This document shows positions 34,400 through 43,845 of a stretch of 64,000 nt of DNA, piece by piece; positions within the stretch are counted from its first letter, which is position 1, and each line of letters opens with the position of its first letter. Origin of the DNA: Arsenicibacter sp965247375 (GTDB taxonomy: Bacteria > Bacteroidota > Bacteroidia > Cytophagales > Spirosomataceae). A model generated the notes under the pieces. It did not search any database, was not told where the DNA came from, and worked only from the letters and a program-made list of their open reading frames with translations. Made by a program: the position numbers and the translations under genes. The stretch spans positions 62,001-126,000 of the forward strand of contig CBDFHU010000161.1 in the NCBI GenBank assembly GCA_965247375.1, read 5' to 3'.

Positions 34400-37300
34400 A
34401 TGAAGAAACTATACTACGGTCTTTCTTCGGAAACGTTCGTTTCCGATAAAAATCAATTTTCAGCTAACGTTTCCTGCGGCGTAAGCCAAACACCGGCATA
34501 CCCACGTCTGTCATTCAGGCTTTGGTGGTCTGTTTTATTTCTACTACTTGGCGGCGCATTCAATAGCTACGCACAATGTACACTTACGTTTAACAAAATA
34601 TCACCTTCAGGTTGTTACTCCGTAAGTGGTGTCAGTAAAGCGACGGTCAGTGTCGAAGTGGCCTGGACAAATGCCCCCACAAACGGTTATATTGTGGTCA
34701 CAAGTGGCACACAAAGCCAGACGATTCTGCCGGGTACCATTACAGTTACCTACGCCCAACCCCCCGGCTATACGAACACTGTGACGGGTACTCAAACGAT
34801 TGTATCGCCCCAGGTGGTTGCCTTTGAGGTAGATGCCAATGGAAGTTCCGGAACGGTAACGGCACGATTCTCAAATCAGACCAGTTGTTCGGCGACCGGT
34901 TCCTTCACTACCCCTGCTGCCTGCCTGCCAACAACCTGTTCCGGTAACAATCTGGGCGGGATGGTCTTCAAAGACTTTAACGATGACGGCACCATGCAAG
35001 CCGGCGAAACAGCCGGTATTCCTGCCGTAACTGTAACAGCCATTGCCTGTGACGGGACACCGTATACGGCTACTACGGATAACTACGGCCTTTATTCCAT
35101 TAATATCCCGGCCAATAAATACCCGGTCAGGGTTGAGTTCAGTAATGTGCCTTCCGTTTACAACCTTGGGGTAAACGGCAACGACTCACGAACATCGGTT
35201 CAGTTCATCAACGCTCCAAGCTGTGATGTCAATTTAGGCATTAATAATCCGGTCGATTACTGTTCAAACAACCCCGTCGTTTTTGTTCCCTGCTATGTCA
35301 ACGGTGATCCGCTGGCCGGTGGAACTGCCGGTAGTGCCGGGGCACTGGTATCAATTCCATACGGAGTTTCATCAGCAACTACATTCACGGGTGAAGTCGA
35401 AATCGCCACCGCCAGCCAGATTGGTGCAATCTGGGGATTAGCCTACAATAAGTATACAAAGCGGCTTTTTCAGGCTGCTTTTCTCAAGCGGCATGCCGGT
35501 CTGGGTCCACAAGGACTTGGCGGTATCTATGTTACGAATTATAGTAATCCGGCGGTGCCCACAACTACTTCCTTTCTGAACGTCACTGCCCTTAACATCA
35601 GCGTAGGTAACATCGCCTCCAATTCTGCACGGGGATTATTAGCCAGCGCAACGTCGGCTAACCGTGATATTCAGTCATTCTCGGCTGTTGGCAAAGTCGG
35701 GATGGGTGACCTTGAAATCTCCGATGACGGAAACATGCTTTGGTTTACCAACCTGTTTGATAAAAAACTGTATTCGATTGATATCACACAGTATAATATA
35801 ACGGGTACACTGCCGACGGCAGCGAATGTAACGTCATACAGTATTCCGGCCAGTTGCTCAGGCGGACAGTACCGTCCATGGGCAATAAAAGTTTACAACG
35901 GGAAAGTCTATGTCGGCGGCGTCTGTGATGCGCAGTCTTCGGGTAGCAAATCCAACCTGAGAGCATCAGTATACGAACTTAGTGGTACTACGTTTACCCA
36001 GATTTTTGACTTCCCGCTTACTTATCCCAAAGGATACCCCGCAGCGGCCAATGTCAACAGAACCGGCTGGTTCCCGTGGACTGACAACTTCAACGATTTA
36101 CTAAGTAATTCCACAGAAACATATTATCGCTATCCGGTACCTATTTTTACGGACATCGAATTCGATGTAGACGGATCGATGGTACTGGGCTTCGGAGACC
36201 GGACTGGTTTACAGGGCGGAGATCAGAATTACCGTCCGGATAATACAAATTCAGACTTGTACTCAGTTAACTCACAGGCAGGTGATGTACTGCGGGCTTA
36301 TTATGCAAACGGGGCTTTTGTACTGGAAAACAACGCAAAAGCCGGACCGAACACCGGCTCCGGTAAGAGCAATTCGCAAGGTCCCGGCTTTGGTGAATTC
36401 TATAATGATAACTGGATTCAGGATGGCACTCCGCCTACTCCTTACTACCACGCAGAAAACGTCATGGGTGGGCTGGCCCTGAAACCTGGTTCAGGCGAAG
36501 TTGTTGTGACGACCGTTGACCCCGTTGACCGGCACCCGTTTGCGGGTGGTGTGCGCTACCTGAATAACAAAACCGGTCAGGCCGGTACATCCTATGCAGT
36601 ATACGTTACAACGGGGCCGGACGGTGATCTTAGTCCGGGCACCTTTGCCAAGGCAACCGGTCTGGGTGATATTGAGCTAAGCTGTAACACCATTGAGCTA
36701 TTACAGATCGGTAACCGGGTCTGGCTCGATGATGATAAAGACGGCGAACAGGATGCCTGTGAAAAAGGACTCGCTGGTGTGTCTGTGTCTCTTTACCGGA
36801 GTGGCACAGTGGTAGCCCGTACAATAACTGACGCTAACGGGGAATATTACTTCCCCAACTACGCTAATCCGTCGAGTGTTACATTTACCGGTTCACAGAC
36901 GGCTCTGGTCCCCAACACAGCCTACCAGCTCGCTTTCGGTACCAACAGCCAGTACAGCAGCGGTACACTGACAGTTGCCAACGGCAAATACCTGCTCACG
37001 ACTGCTAACGCTACCGGTACAAACATCAATGATCTCAACGATTCAGACGCCGCCGTCACTACTATAGGCGCTGCGCCCATTACAGTACCGGTCATTTCAT
37101 TGACCACAGACGCCGTCGGTACTTCTGATCACACCTACGATGTCGGTTTCTTTTGCCAGACAATCACTTCCGGTGCGATAAGCCTTACGCAGGCTACCTG
37201 TAACCTGACCAATAACACGGCCAACAGTAACGGGCGGATTACCGTCAGCGGCATCGTGAATGGCGACAAGGCAGCCATTGTAGCCTTTGGAGGTACAGTG

Positions 37301-40300
37301 CCTTCCTACACGGCGACGACCAACGTAACCATTACCGGCGGTGTTGCTTCGTTCTCCGGTCTGGCGAACCCGACAGCTACTACCGGCACGTCGTACAGCA
37401 TCATTATCTATAACGGACCATGCTGTACAGCCGTTGTCACCTCCCTCCTGCCCCGTACAGACTGCACATGCGGTCTGAATGCAACCGTTACGGCAGGCAA
37501 CTGTAATCCGGTTAATAACCAGTATTCGGTTTCGGGTACAATTTCACTGACCAATACACCGGCCGGTAGCTTTACCGTTACCGACGGAACCCGTTCATCG
37601 GTCGTCAGCGTCACGGCTGGTCAGCCATCGGTTAACTTCTCAGTGACCGGTCTGACCAGTAACGGCATCACCCATACCGTTTCCGTAGTCTCTTCAGGCA
37701 CCGCCTGTGGGTCTACGTCACTGACCTACCTGGCTCCGGCGTCCTGTACAGTGGCAGCGTCCATCGCCGTTACCTCTGCAACCGTGTGCTATGGAAACAG
37801 CGCCACACTAACCACCTCTGGCTGTAATGGCACGGTAAGCTGGTCAAACAGCACCACCGGTACCAGTCTGATCACCCCGAATCTGACGCAGACTACCAAC
37901 TACACAGCCACCTGTACTACCGTCACTCAAACTACATTCGCTGTCGGCACCGTCACGGTCTATCCGCAGCCGGTGTTGACCCTCAACGCCAGTTCGACGT
38001 TTGTTACGCAGGCTACGCCCGTCAGCCTGTCGGCCATCGGCTGTGTGGGCAATGTAACATGGAACACCGCTGAAACGACGCCGGTCATTTCGGTGACGCC
38101 CATGAACAGCACCCAGACCTATTCGGCTACCTGTACGACGGGTCCGGGCTGTTTCACTACCGCCAGCATTACGGTAACGACCCTGCCACCGGCCAGCATC
38201 ACCGCTTCGTCGGCTACCATCTGCTACGGCTCATCGGCTACCCTCGTCGCCACCGGTTGCGCCAGCGGCACCATCGCATGGTCTAATGGAACAACCGGCA
38301 GTACCCTGTCGATCCCAAGCCTGACGGCCACTACCAGCTATACCGCTACCTGCTCGACACCGACCGGTTCAACCGCCTCGGCTGTCGGCACCGTCACGGT
38401 CTATCCGCAGCCGGTACTGACCATCAACGCCAGTTCGACGTTTGTTACGCAGGCTACGCCCGTCAGCCTGTCGGCCATCGGCTGTGTGGGCAATGTGCTA
38501 TGGAACACCGCTGAAACGACGCCGGTCATTTCGGTAACGCCCATGAACAGCACACAGACCTATTCGGCTACCTGTACCACCGGTCCGGGCTGCTTTACCA
38601 CAGCAGCGATTTCGGTGAGCACCCTGCCACCGGCCAGCATCACCGCTTCGTCGGCTACCATCTGCTACGGCGCGTCGGCTACCCTCGTCGCCACCGGTTG
38701 CGCCAGCGGCACCATCGCATGGTCTAATGGAACAACCGGCAGTACACTCGCTATCGCCAGCCTGACGGCCACTACCAGCTATACCGCCACCTGCTCGACG
38801 CCGACCGGTTCAACCGCCTCGGCTGTCGGCACCGTCACGGTCTATCCGCAGCCAGTGCTGGCCATCAACGCCAGTTCGACGTTTGTTACGCAGGCTACGC
38901 CCGTCAGCCTGTCGGCCATCGGCTGTGTGGGCAATGTGCTATGGAACACCGCTGAAACGACGCCGGTCATTTCGGTAACGCCCATGAACAGCACACAGAC
39001 CTATTCGGCTACCTGTACCACCGGTCCGGGCTGCTTTACCACAGCAGCGATTTCGGTGAGCACCCTGCCGCCGGCCAGTATCACCGCTTCGTCGGCTACC
39101 ATCTGCTACGGCGCGTCGGCTACCCTCGTCGCCACCGGTTGCGCCAGCGGCACCATCGCATGGTCTAATGGAACAACCGGCAGTACCCTGTCGATCCCAA
39201 GCCTGACGGCCACTACCAGCTATACCGCCACCTGCTCGACACCGACCGGTTCAACCGCCTCGGCTGTCGGCACCGTCACGGTCTATCCGCAGCCGGTACT
39301 GGCCATCAACGCCAGTTCGACGTTTGTTACGCAGGCTACGCCCGTCAGCCTGTCGGCCATCGGCTGTGTGGGCGATGTGCTATGGAACACCGCTGAAACG
39401 ACGCCGGTCATTTCGGTAACGCCCATGAACAGCACACAGACCTATTCGGCCACCTGTACGACGGGTCCGGGTTGCTTCACCACCGCCAGCATTACGGTAA
39501 CAACCCTGCCGCCGGCCAGCATCACCGCTTCGTCGGCTACCATCTGCTACGGCTCATCGGCTACCCTCGTCGCCACCGGTTGCGCCAGCGGCACCATCGC
39601 ATGGTCTAATGGAACAACCGGCAGTACCCTGTCGATCCCAAGCCTGACGGCCACTACCAGCTATACCGCCACCTGCTCGACACCGACCGGTTCAACCGCC
39701 TCGGCTGTCGGCACCGTCACGGTCTATCCGCAGCCGGTACTGGCCATCAACGCCAGTTCGACGTTTGTTACGCAGGCTACGCCCGTCAGCCTGTCGGCCA
39801 TCGGCTGTGTGGGCGATGTGCTATGGAACACCGCTGAAACGACGCCGGTCATTTCGGTAACGCCCATGAACAGCACACAGACCTATTCGGCCACCTGTAC
39901 GACGGGTCCGGGTTGCTTCACCACCGCCAGCATTACGGTAACAACCCTGCCGCCGGCCAGCATCACCGCTTCGTCGGCTACCATCTGCTACGGCTCATCG
40001 GCTACCCTCGTCGCCACCGGTTGCGCCAGCGGAACCATCGCCTGGAGCAACGGCACTACCGGCTCAACCCTGTCGATCCCAAGCCTGACGGCCACCACCA
40101 GCAATACCGCCACCTGCTCGACACCGACCGGTTCAACCGCCTCGGCTGTCGGCACCGTCACGGTCTATCCGCAGCCGGTGCTGACCCTCAACGCCAGTTC
40201 GACCTTCGTTACGCAGGCTACGCCCGTCAGCCTGTCGGCCATTGGTTGTGTCGGTAATGTGACATGGAGCACCGCTGAAACGACGCCGGTCATCTCGGTG

Positions 40301-43300
40301 ACGCCCATGAACAGCACCCAGACCTATTCGGCTACCTGTACCACGGGTCCGGGTTGCTTCACCACCGCCAGCATTACGGTAACAACCCTGCCGCCGGCCA
40401 GCATCACCGCTTCGTCGGCTACCATCTGCTACGGCGCGTCGGCTACCCTCGTCGCCACCGGTTGCGCCAGCGGCACCATCGCATGGTCTAATGGAACAAC
40501 CGGCAGTACCCTCGCTATCGCCAGCCTGACGGCCACCACCAGCTATACCGCTACCTGCTCGACGCCGACCGGTTCAACCGCCTCGGCTGTCGGCACCGTC
40601 ACGGTCTATCCGCAGCCGGTGCTGGCCATCAACGCCAGTTCGACGTTTGTTACGCAAGCCACGCCGGTCAGCCTGTCGGCCATCGGCTGTGTGGGCGATG
40701 TGCTATGGAACACCGCTGAAACGACGCCGGTCATTTCGGTAACGCCCATGAACAGCACACAGACCTATTCGGCCACCTGTACGACCGGTATCAACTGCTT
40801 CACTACCGCCAGCATTACGGTAACAACCCTGCCGCCGGCCAGCATCACCGCTTCGTCGGCTACCATCTGCTACGGCTCATCGGCTACCCTCGTCGCCACC
40901 GGTTGCGCCAGCGGCACCATCGCATGGTCTAATGGGACAACCGGCAGTACACTCGCTATCGCCAGCCTGACGGCCACTACCAGCTATACCGCCACCTGCT
41001 CGACGCCGACCGGCTCAACCGCCTCGGCTGTCGGCACCGTCACGGTCTATCCGCAGCCGGTGCTGGCCATCAACGCCAGTTCGACGTTTGTTACGCAGGC
41101 TACGCCCGTCAGCCTGTCGGCCATCGGCTGTGTGGGCAATGTGCTATGGAACACCGCTGAAACGACGCCGGTCATTTCGGTGACGCCCATGAACAGCACA
41201 CAGACCTATTCGGCCACCTGTACGACGGGTCCGGGTTGCTTCACCACCGCCAGCATTACGGTAACGACCCTGCCGCCGGCCAGTATCACCGCTTCGTCGG
41301 CTACCATCTGCTACGGCTCATCGGCTACCCTCGTCGCCACCGGTTGCGCCAGCGGCACCATCGCATGGTCTAATGGGACAACCGGCAGTACACTCGCTAT
41401 CGCCAGCCTGACGGCCACTACCAGCTATACCGCTACCTGCTCGACACCGACCGGTTCAACCGCCTCGGCTGTCGGCACCGTCACGGTCTATCCGCAGCCG
41501 GTGCTGGCCATCAACGCCAGTTCGACGTTTGTTACGCAGGCTACGCCCGTCAGCCTGTCGGCCATCGGCTGTGTGGGTAATGTAACATGGAACACCGCTG
41601 AAACGACGCCGGTCATTTCGGTAACGCCCATGAACAGCACCCAGACCTATTCGGCCACCTGTACGACGGGTCCGGGCTGTTTCACCACCGCCAGCATTAC
41701 GGTAACAACCCTGCCGCCGGCCAGTCTGACGGCAGCGTCGACAACAGTGTGTCTGGGCTCATCCGCTACGCTGGTAGCCGTGGGATGCACTAGTGGCAGT
41801 GTTGTCTGGTCAAACGGCACAACGGGTAGTACGCTTACCATTACCAGCCTTACTACGACAACCAGCTATACGGCTACCTGTACGACCCCAACCGGTTCCG
41901 TCAGCAGCGTCGTAGCGACTGCTTTTGTAGAAACACCGGCCAGCCTCACCATCAGCCGGACGGCCATCACCGACGGACAGTCGGTGACCATATCTGTGCG
42001 TGGCTGCAATGGCAATACCATGTGGTCGACCGGGCAAATGAACAGTTCGTTCATCGTCGTCCCATCCGATCTCAATGCCACCTACAGTGTCACCTGTACC
42101 TCACCGCTAGGGTGCTCATCGACCGCTAAACTCACCATCGGTAATCTCAATCCGAATGACTTTACCGTCGGCGATGCCATCACCTGCCAGAGCCAAAGTG
42201 CTACGCTTACTGCCGTTGGCTGTCAGGGAACACTGTTCTGGACCGGCGCCGGTACGAACGGGCAGACAACGGCTTCAATCGTAGTGACTCCGGCTCAGAC
42301 AACGGCCTATACCGTTGCCTGTACCAACGGTGCCGACGTTACCGAGCTGGTTGCTCAGGTCACGGTTGTACCCGCTCCGAGCCTGACACTTACCGTCAGC
42401 AGTCTGACCATTACGGAGGGAGATCCGCTGAGCATCACTGCCCTGGGCTGTGACATCGGACAGCTGATCTGGAGCCTCACCGGCGTTACCGGTAATGTTC
42501 TATCGACTACAGCCAACCTGACGACAAGCACCTACTCAGTCACCTGTGCCCTGACACCAACCTGTCTGGATACTAAATCTGTGACGGTAACTGTCATCCC
42601 GCTGCTGCCACAACTGAATCTGACCAAAGTGGCCAGCAAGACCCGTGCGAACCTCGGTGAAGTCATCAGCTATACCGTCACCCTGAGCAACACCGGAAAC
42701 GCACCCGCAACCAATGTGGTCGTCGAAGATGTCCTCTCGGCAGGGCTTGCCTACGTGCCGAACTCGGCATCGGTAAGCCTCGGTACCATTGCCGCCGGTT
42801 CGCCAATCAGCAGCTGGTCGATTACGTCACTGGCCGCCGGTCAGACCGCAACACTGGTGCTCTCAGCCAGCATTCTGGCAGAAGGTGTCCACTACAATAC
42901 GGCACGGATTCCGGGCGATACTACCACGACCTGCGTCAGCGTAGCCTACCGCGTTTGTCAAGGTTCCGGCTATGCTATCCGGATACTCGGTCCAACCGGT
43001 TACACCCGCTACCAGTGGTATAATGGTACGCAGCTGGTGGCCGAAACAACCACGAACAGCTACACCGCCACTGCCGCCGGTGAATACAAGGTCGTCGTTG
43101 ATAATGGTAGCGGTACCTGTCCTGACGGTAGCTGCTGTCCGGTGATTATCGAAGAGGTAGCCATCCCGTCGACATTCACTGTTGCCGGTACCAACCCAAG
43201 CTGCGTAGCATTAACGCCGCAGAACAACGGGGTGCTTACCGTCAGCGGACTGGGTACTGACCTGACTGGCTATCGTTACGCCATCTCGGAAGGCAGCAGT

Positions 43301-43504
43301 TTCACGGCTACCAACCCGACAACGCAGCCGGTACCGGCCAACGGGGTGATTGCCACCACACTGACGGCACCGAAGACCTACACCGTACGGGTGTATGATC
43401 AGCTGGGTTGCTACGCCGACCGGACCGTCACGCTCAGCGCCGACTGTGTCTGCCCGCCGGCTACCTGCGTACCGATTACAGTAAAGAAAATTGTCAGACC
43501 ATAA
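34400..43504 (+). CDS. Giant repeat-rich surface protein, adhesin-like (paralogue 1)
   Basis: 3034 residues. Extended signal peptide of about 58 residues with its core at LSFRLWWSVLFLLLGGAFNSYAQ. Then an N-terminal beta domain (about 59-180), an SdrD_B/Cna-B-like domain (NLGGMVFKDFNDDG..., about 185-285), a roughly 480-residue propeller-like region (ISDDGNMLWFTN, MVLGFGDRTGLQGGDQNY), a second SdrD_B-like domain (RVWLDDDKDGEQ near 772), and from about 1115 to 2510 a repeat array: nine PQPVL..NASSTFVTQ units spaced exactly 441 bp (147 aa). Next come Ig-like domains and a DUF11-type domain (NLTKVASKTRANLGEVISYT, about 2737-2845). The end is C-V-C-P-P-x-x-C-V-P-I with basic K-K-I-V-R-P. Probably a stalk-like adhesin held by Cys pairs. 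Confidence 0.88.
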   Translation: MKKLYYGLSSETFVSDKNQFSANVSCGVSQTPAYPRLSFRLWWSVLFLLLGGAFNSYAQCTLTFNKISPSGCYSVSGVSKATVSVEVAWTNAPTNGYIVVTSGTQSQTILPGTITVTYAQPPGYTNTVTGTQTIVSPQVVAFEVDANGSSGTVTARFSNQTSCSATGSFTTPAACLPTTCSGNNLGGMVFKDFNDDGTMQAGETAGIPAVTVTAIACDGTPYTATTDNYGLYSINIPANKYPVRVEFSNVPSVYNLGVNGNDSRTSVQFINAPSCDVNLGINNPVDYCSNNPVVFVPCYVNGDPLAGGTAGSAGALVSIPYGVSSATTFTGEVEIATASQIGAIWGLAYNKYTKRLFQAAFLKRHAGLGPQGLGGIYVTNYSNPAVPTTTSFLNVTALNISVGNIASNSARGLLASATSANRDIQSFSAVGKVGMGDLEISDDGNMLWFTNLFDKKLYSIDITQYNITGTLPTAANVTSYSIPASCSGGQYRPWAIKVYNGKVYVGGVCDAQSSGSKSNLRASVYELSGTTFTQIFDFPLTYPKGYPAAANVNRTGWFPWTDNFNDLLSNSTETYYRYPVPIFTDIEFDVDGSMVLGFGDRTGLQGGDQNYRPDNTNSDLYSVNSQAGDVLRAYYANGAFVLENNAKAGPNTGSGKSNSQGPGFGEFYNDNWIQDGTPPTPYYHAENVMGGLALKPGSGEVVVTTVDPVDRHPFAGGVRYLNNKTGQAGTSYAVYVTTGPDGDLSPGTFAKATGLGDIELSCNTIELLQIGNRVWLDDDKDGEQDACEKGLAGVSVSLYRSGTVVARTITDANGEYYFPNYANPSSVTFTGSQTALVPNTAYQLAFGTNSQYSSGTLTVANGKYLLTTANATGTNINDLNDSDAAVTTIGAAPITVPVISLTTDAVGTSDHTYDVGFFCQTITSGAISLTQATCNLTNNTANSNGRITVSGIVNGDKAAIVAFGGTVPSYTATTNVTITGGVASFSGLANPTATTGTSYSIIIYNGPCCTAVVTSLLPRTDCTCGLNATVTAGNCNPVNNQYSVSGTISLTNTPAGSFTVTDGTRSSVVSVTAGQPSVNFSVTGLTSNGITHTVSVVSSGTACGSTSLTYLAPASCTVAASIAVTSATVCYGNSATLTTSGCNGTVSWSNSTTGTSLITPNLTQTTNYTATCTTVTQTTFAVGTVTVYPQPVLTLNASSTFVTQATPVSLSAIGCVGNVTWNTAETTPVISVTPMNSTQTYSATCTTGPGCFTTASITVTTLPPASITASSATICYGSSATLVATGCASGTIAWSNGTTGSTLSIPSLTATTSYTATCSTPTGSTASAVGTVTVYPQPVLTINASSTFVTQATPVSLSAIGCVGNVLWNTAETTPVISVTPMNSTQTYSATCTTGPGCFTTAAISVSTLPPASITASSATICYGASATLVATGCASGTIAWSNGTTGSTLAIASLTATTSYTATCSTPTGSTASAVGTVTVYPQPVLAINASSTFVTQATPVSLSAIGCVGNVLWNTAETTPVISVTPMNSTQTYSATCTTGPGCFTTAAISVSTLPPASITASSATICYGASATLVATGCASGTIAWSNGTTGSTLSIPSLTATTSYTATCSTPTGSTASAVGTVTVYPQPVLAINASSTFVTQATPVSLSAIGCVGDVLWNTAETTPVISVTPMNSTQTYSATCTTGPGCFTTASITVTTLPPASITASSATICYGSSATLVATGCASGTIAWSNGTTGSTLSIPSLTATTSYTATCSTPTGSTASAVGTVTVYPQPVLAINASSTFVTQATPVSLSAIGCVGDVLWNTAETTPVISVTPMNSTQTYSATCTTGPGCFTTASITVTTLPPASITASSATICYGSSATLVATGCASGTIAWSNGTTGSTLSIPSLTATTSNTATCSTPTGSTASAVGTVTVYPQPVLTLNASSTFVTQATPVSLSAIGCVGNVTWSTAETTPVISVTPMNSTQTYSATCTTGPGCFTTASITVTTLPPASITASSATICYGASATLVATGCASGTIAWSNGTTGSTLAIASLTATTSYTATCSTPTGSTASAVGTVTVYPQPVLAINASSTFVTQATPVSLSAIGCVGDVLWNTAETTPVISVTPMNSTQTYSATCTTGINCFTTASITVTTLPPASITASSATICYGSSATLVATGCASGTIAWSNGTTGSTLAIASLTATTSYTATCSTPTGSTASAVGTVTVYPQPVLAINASSTFVTQATPVSLSAIGCVGNVLWNTAETTPVISVTPMNSTQTYSATCTTGPGCFTTASITVTTLPPASITASSATICYGSSATLVATGCASGTIAWSNGTTGSTLAIASLTATTSYTATCSTPTGSTASAVGTVTVYPQPVLAINASSTFVTQATPVSLSAIGCVGNVTWNTAETTPVISVTPMNSTQTYSATCTTGPGCFTTASITVTTLPPASLTAASTTVCLGSSATLVAVGCTSGSVVWSNGTTGSTLTITSLTTTTSYTATCTTPTGSVSSVVATAFVETPASLTISRTAITDGQSVTISVRGCNGNTMWSTGQMNSSFIVVPSDLNATYSVTCTSPLGCSSTAKLTIGNLNPNDFTVGDAITCQSQSATLTAVGCQGTLFWTGAGTNGQTTASIVVTPAQTTAYTVACTNGADVTELVAQVTVVPAPSLTLTVSSLTITEGDPLSITALGCDIGQLIWSLTGVTGNVLSTTANLTTSTYSVTCALTPTCLDTKSVTVTVIPLLPQLNLTKVASKTRANLGEVISYTVTLSNTGNAPATNVVVEDVLSAGLAYVPNSASVSLGTIAAGSPISSWSITSLAAGQTATLVLSASILAEGVHYNTARIPGDTTTTCVSVAYRVCQGSGYAIRILGPTGYTRYQWYNGTQLVAETTTNSYTATAAGEYKVVVDNGSGTCPDGSCCPVIIEEVAIPSTFTVAGTNPSCVALTPQNNGVLTVSGLGTDLTGYRYAISEGSSFTATNPTTQPVPANGVIATTLTAPKTYTVRVYDQLGCYADRTVTLSADCVCPPATCVPITVKKIVRP
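37750..41930 (+). repeat. 441-bp tandem repeat array encoding 147-residue units
   Basis: The marker TATCCGCAGCC recurs at 37961, 38402, 38843, 39284, 39725, 40166, 40607, 41048 and 41489: every interval is exactly 441 bp. Units are nearly identical at DNA level, including silent sites, and mix a few variants (GSSATL/GASATL, LSIPSL/LAIASL, NVLWN/DVLWN/NVTWN). Each unit holds two Ig-like halves with paired cysteines. Confidence 0.95.
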
Positions 43505-43510
43505 CCTATC

Positions 43511-43571
43511 AGGAAACTTGTCAAACAGAAAAGCCAGCTGAAAGCTGGCTTTTCTGTTTGACAAGTTTCCT
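43511..43571 (+). terminator. 28-bp perfect hairpin between the two adhesin genes
   Basis: The arms 43511-43538 and 43544-43571 are complementary at all 28 positions around a 5-nt loop (TGAAA). It starts 7 bp after the stop of adhesin 1. The inner part (AAAAGCCAGC / GCTGGCTTTT) resembles a terminator; the outer extension is unusually long. The rest of 43572-43777 is AT-rich with no gene. Confidence 0.8.
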
Positions 43572-43777
43572 GCCTCTTCCGGCACATCGTCTTTTGTAAA
43601 AAGAATACAATCCATGGCATAATAATTGCTTACAATAACAAATAAAAATACTATCATTTTCTTTGTTACCAATAAACCAATAACACAAACAAAATACAAT
43701 AATATTGTTTACAGAAATACAATATAAGATTTGTATTCTTAAACATTTTTTTTCTTCCTGTAGTATCTTGTCCTGGT

Positions 43778-43819
43778 GGCGTCTTTTTTGTGACTCTTCA
43801 GTGTATTCGCTTGCTTATT
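43778..43819 (+). promoter_or_regulatory. Promoter block shared by the two adhesin genes (copy 2)
   Basis: GGCGTCTTTTTTGTGA (43778-43793) and CTTGCTTATT (43810-43819) match the block at 34331-34370. It lies behind the hairpin that ends adhesin 1, so adhesin 2 should have its own transcript. Confidence 0.55.
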
Positions 43820-43845
43820 ATCAACCAAAGCTGAAGTAAGATGTC

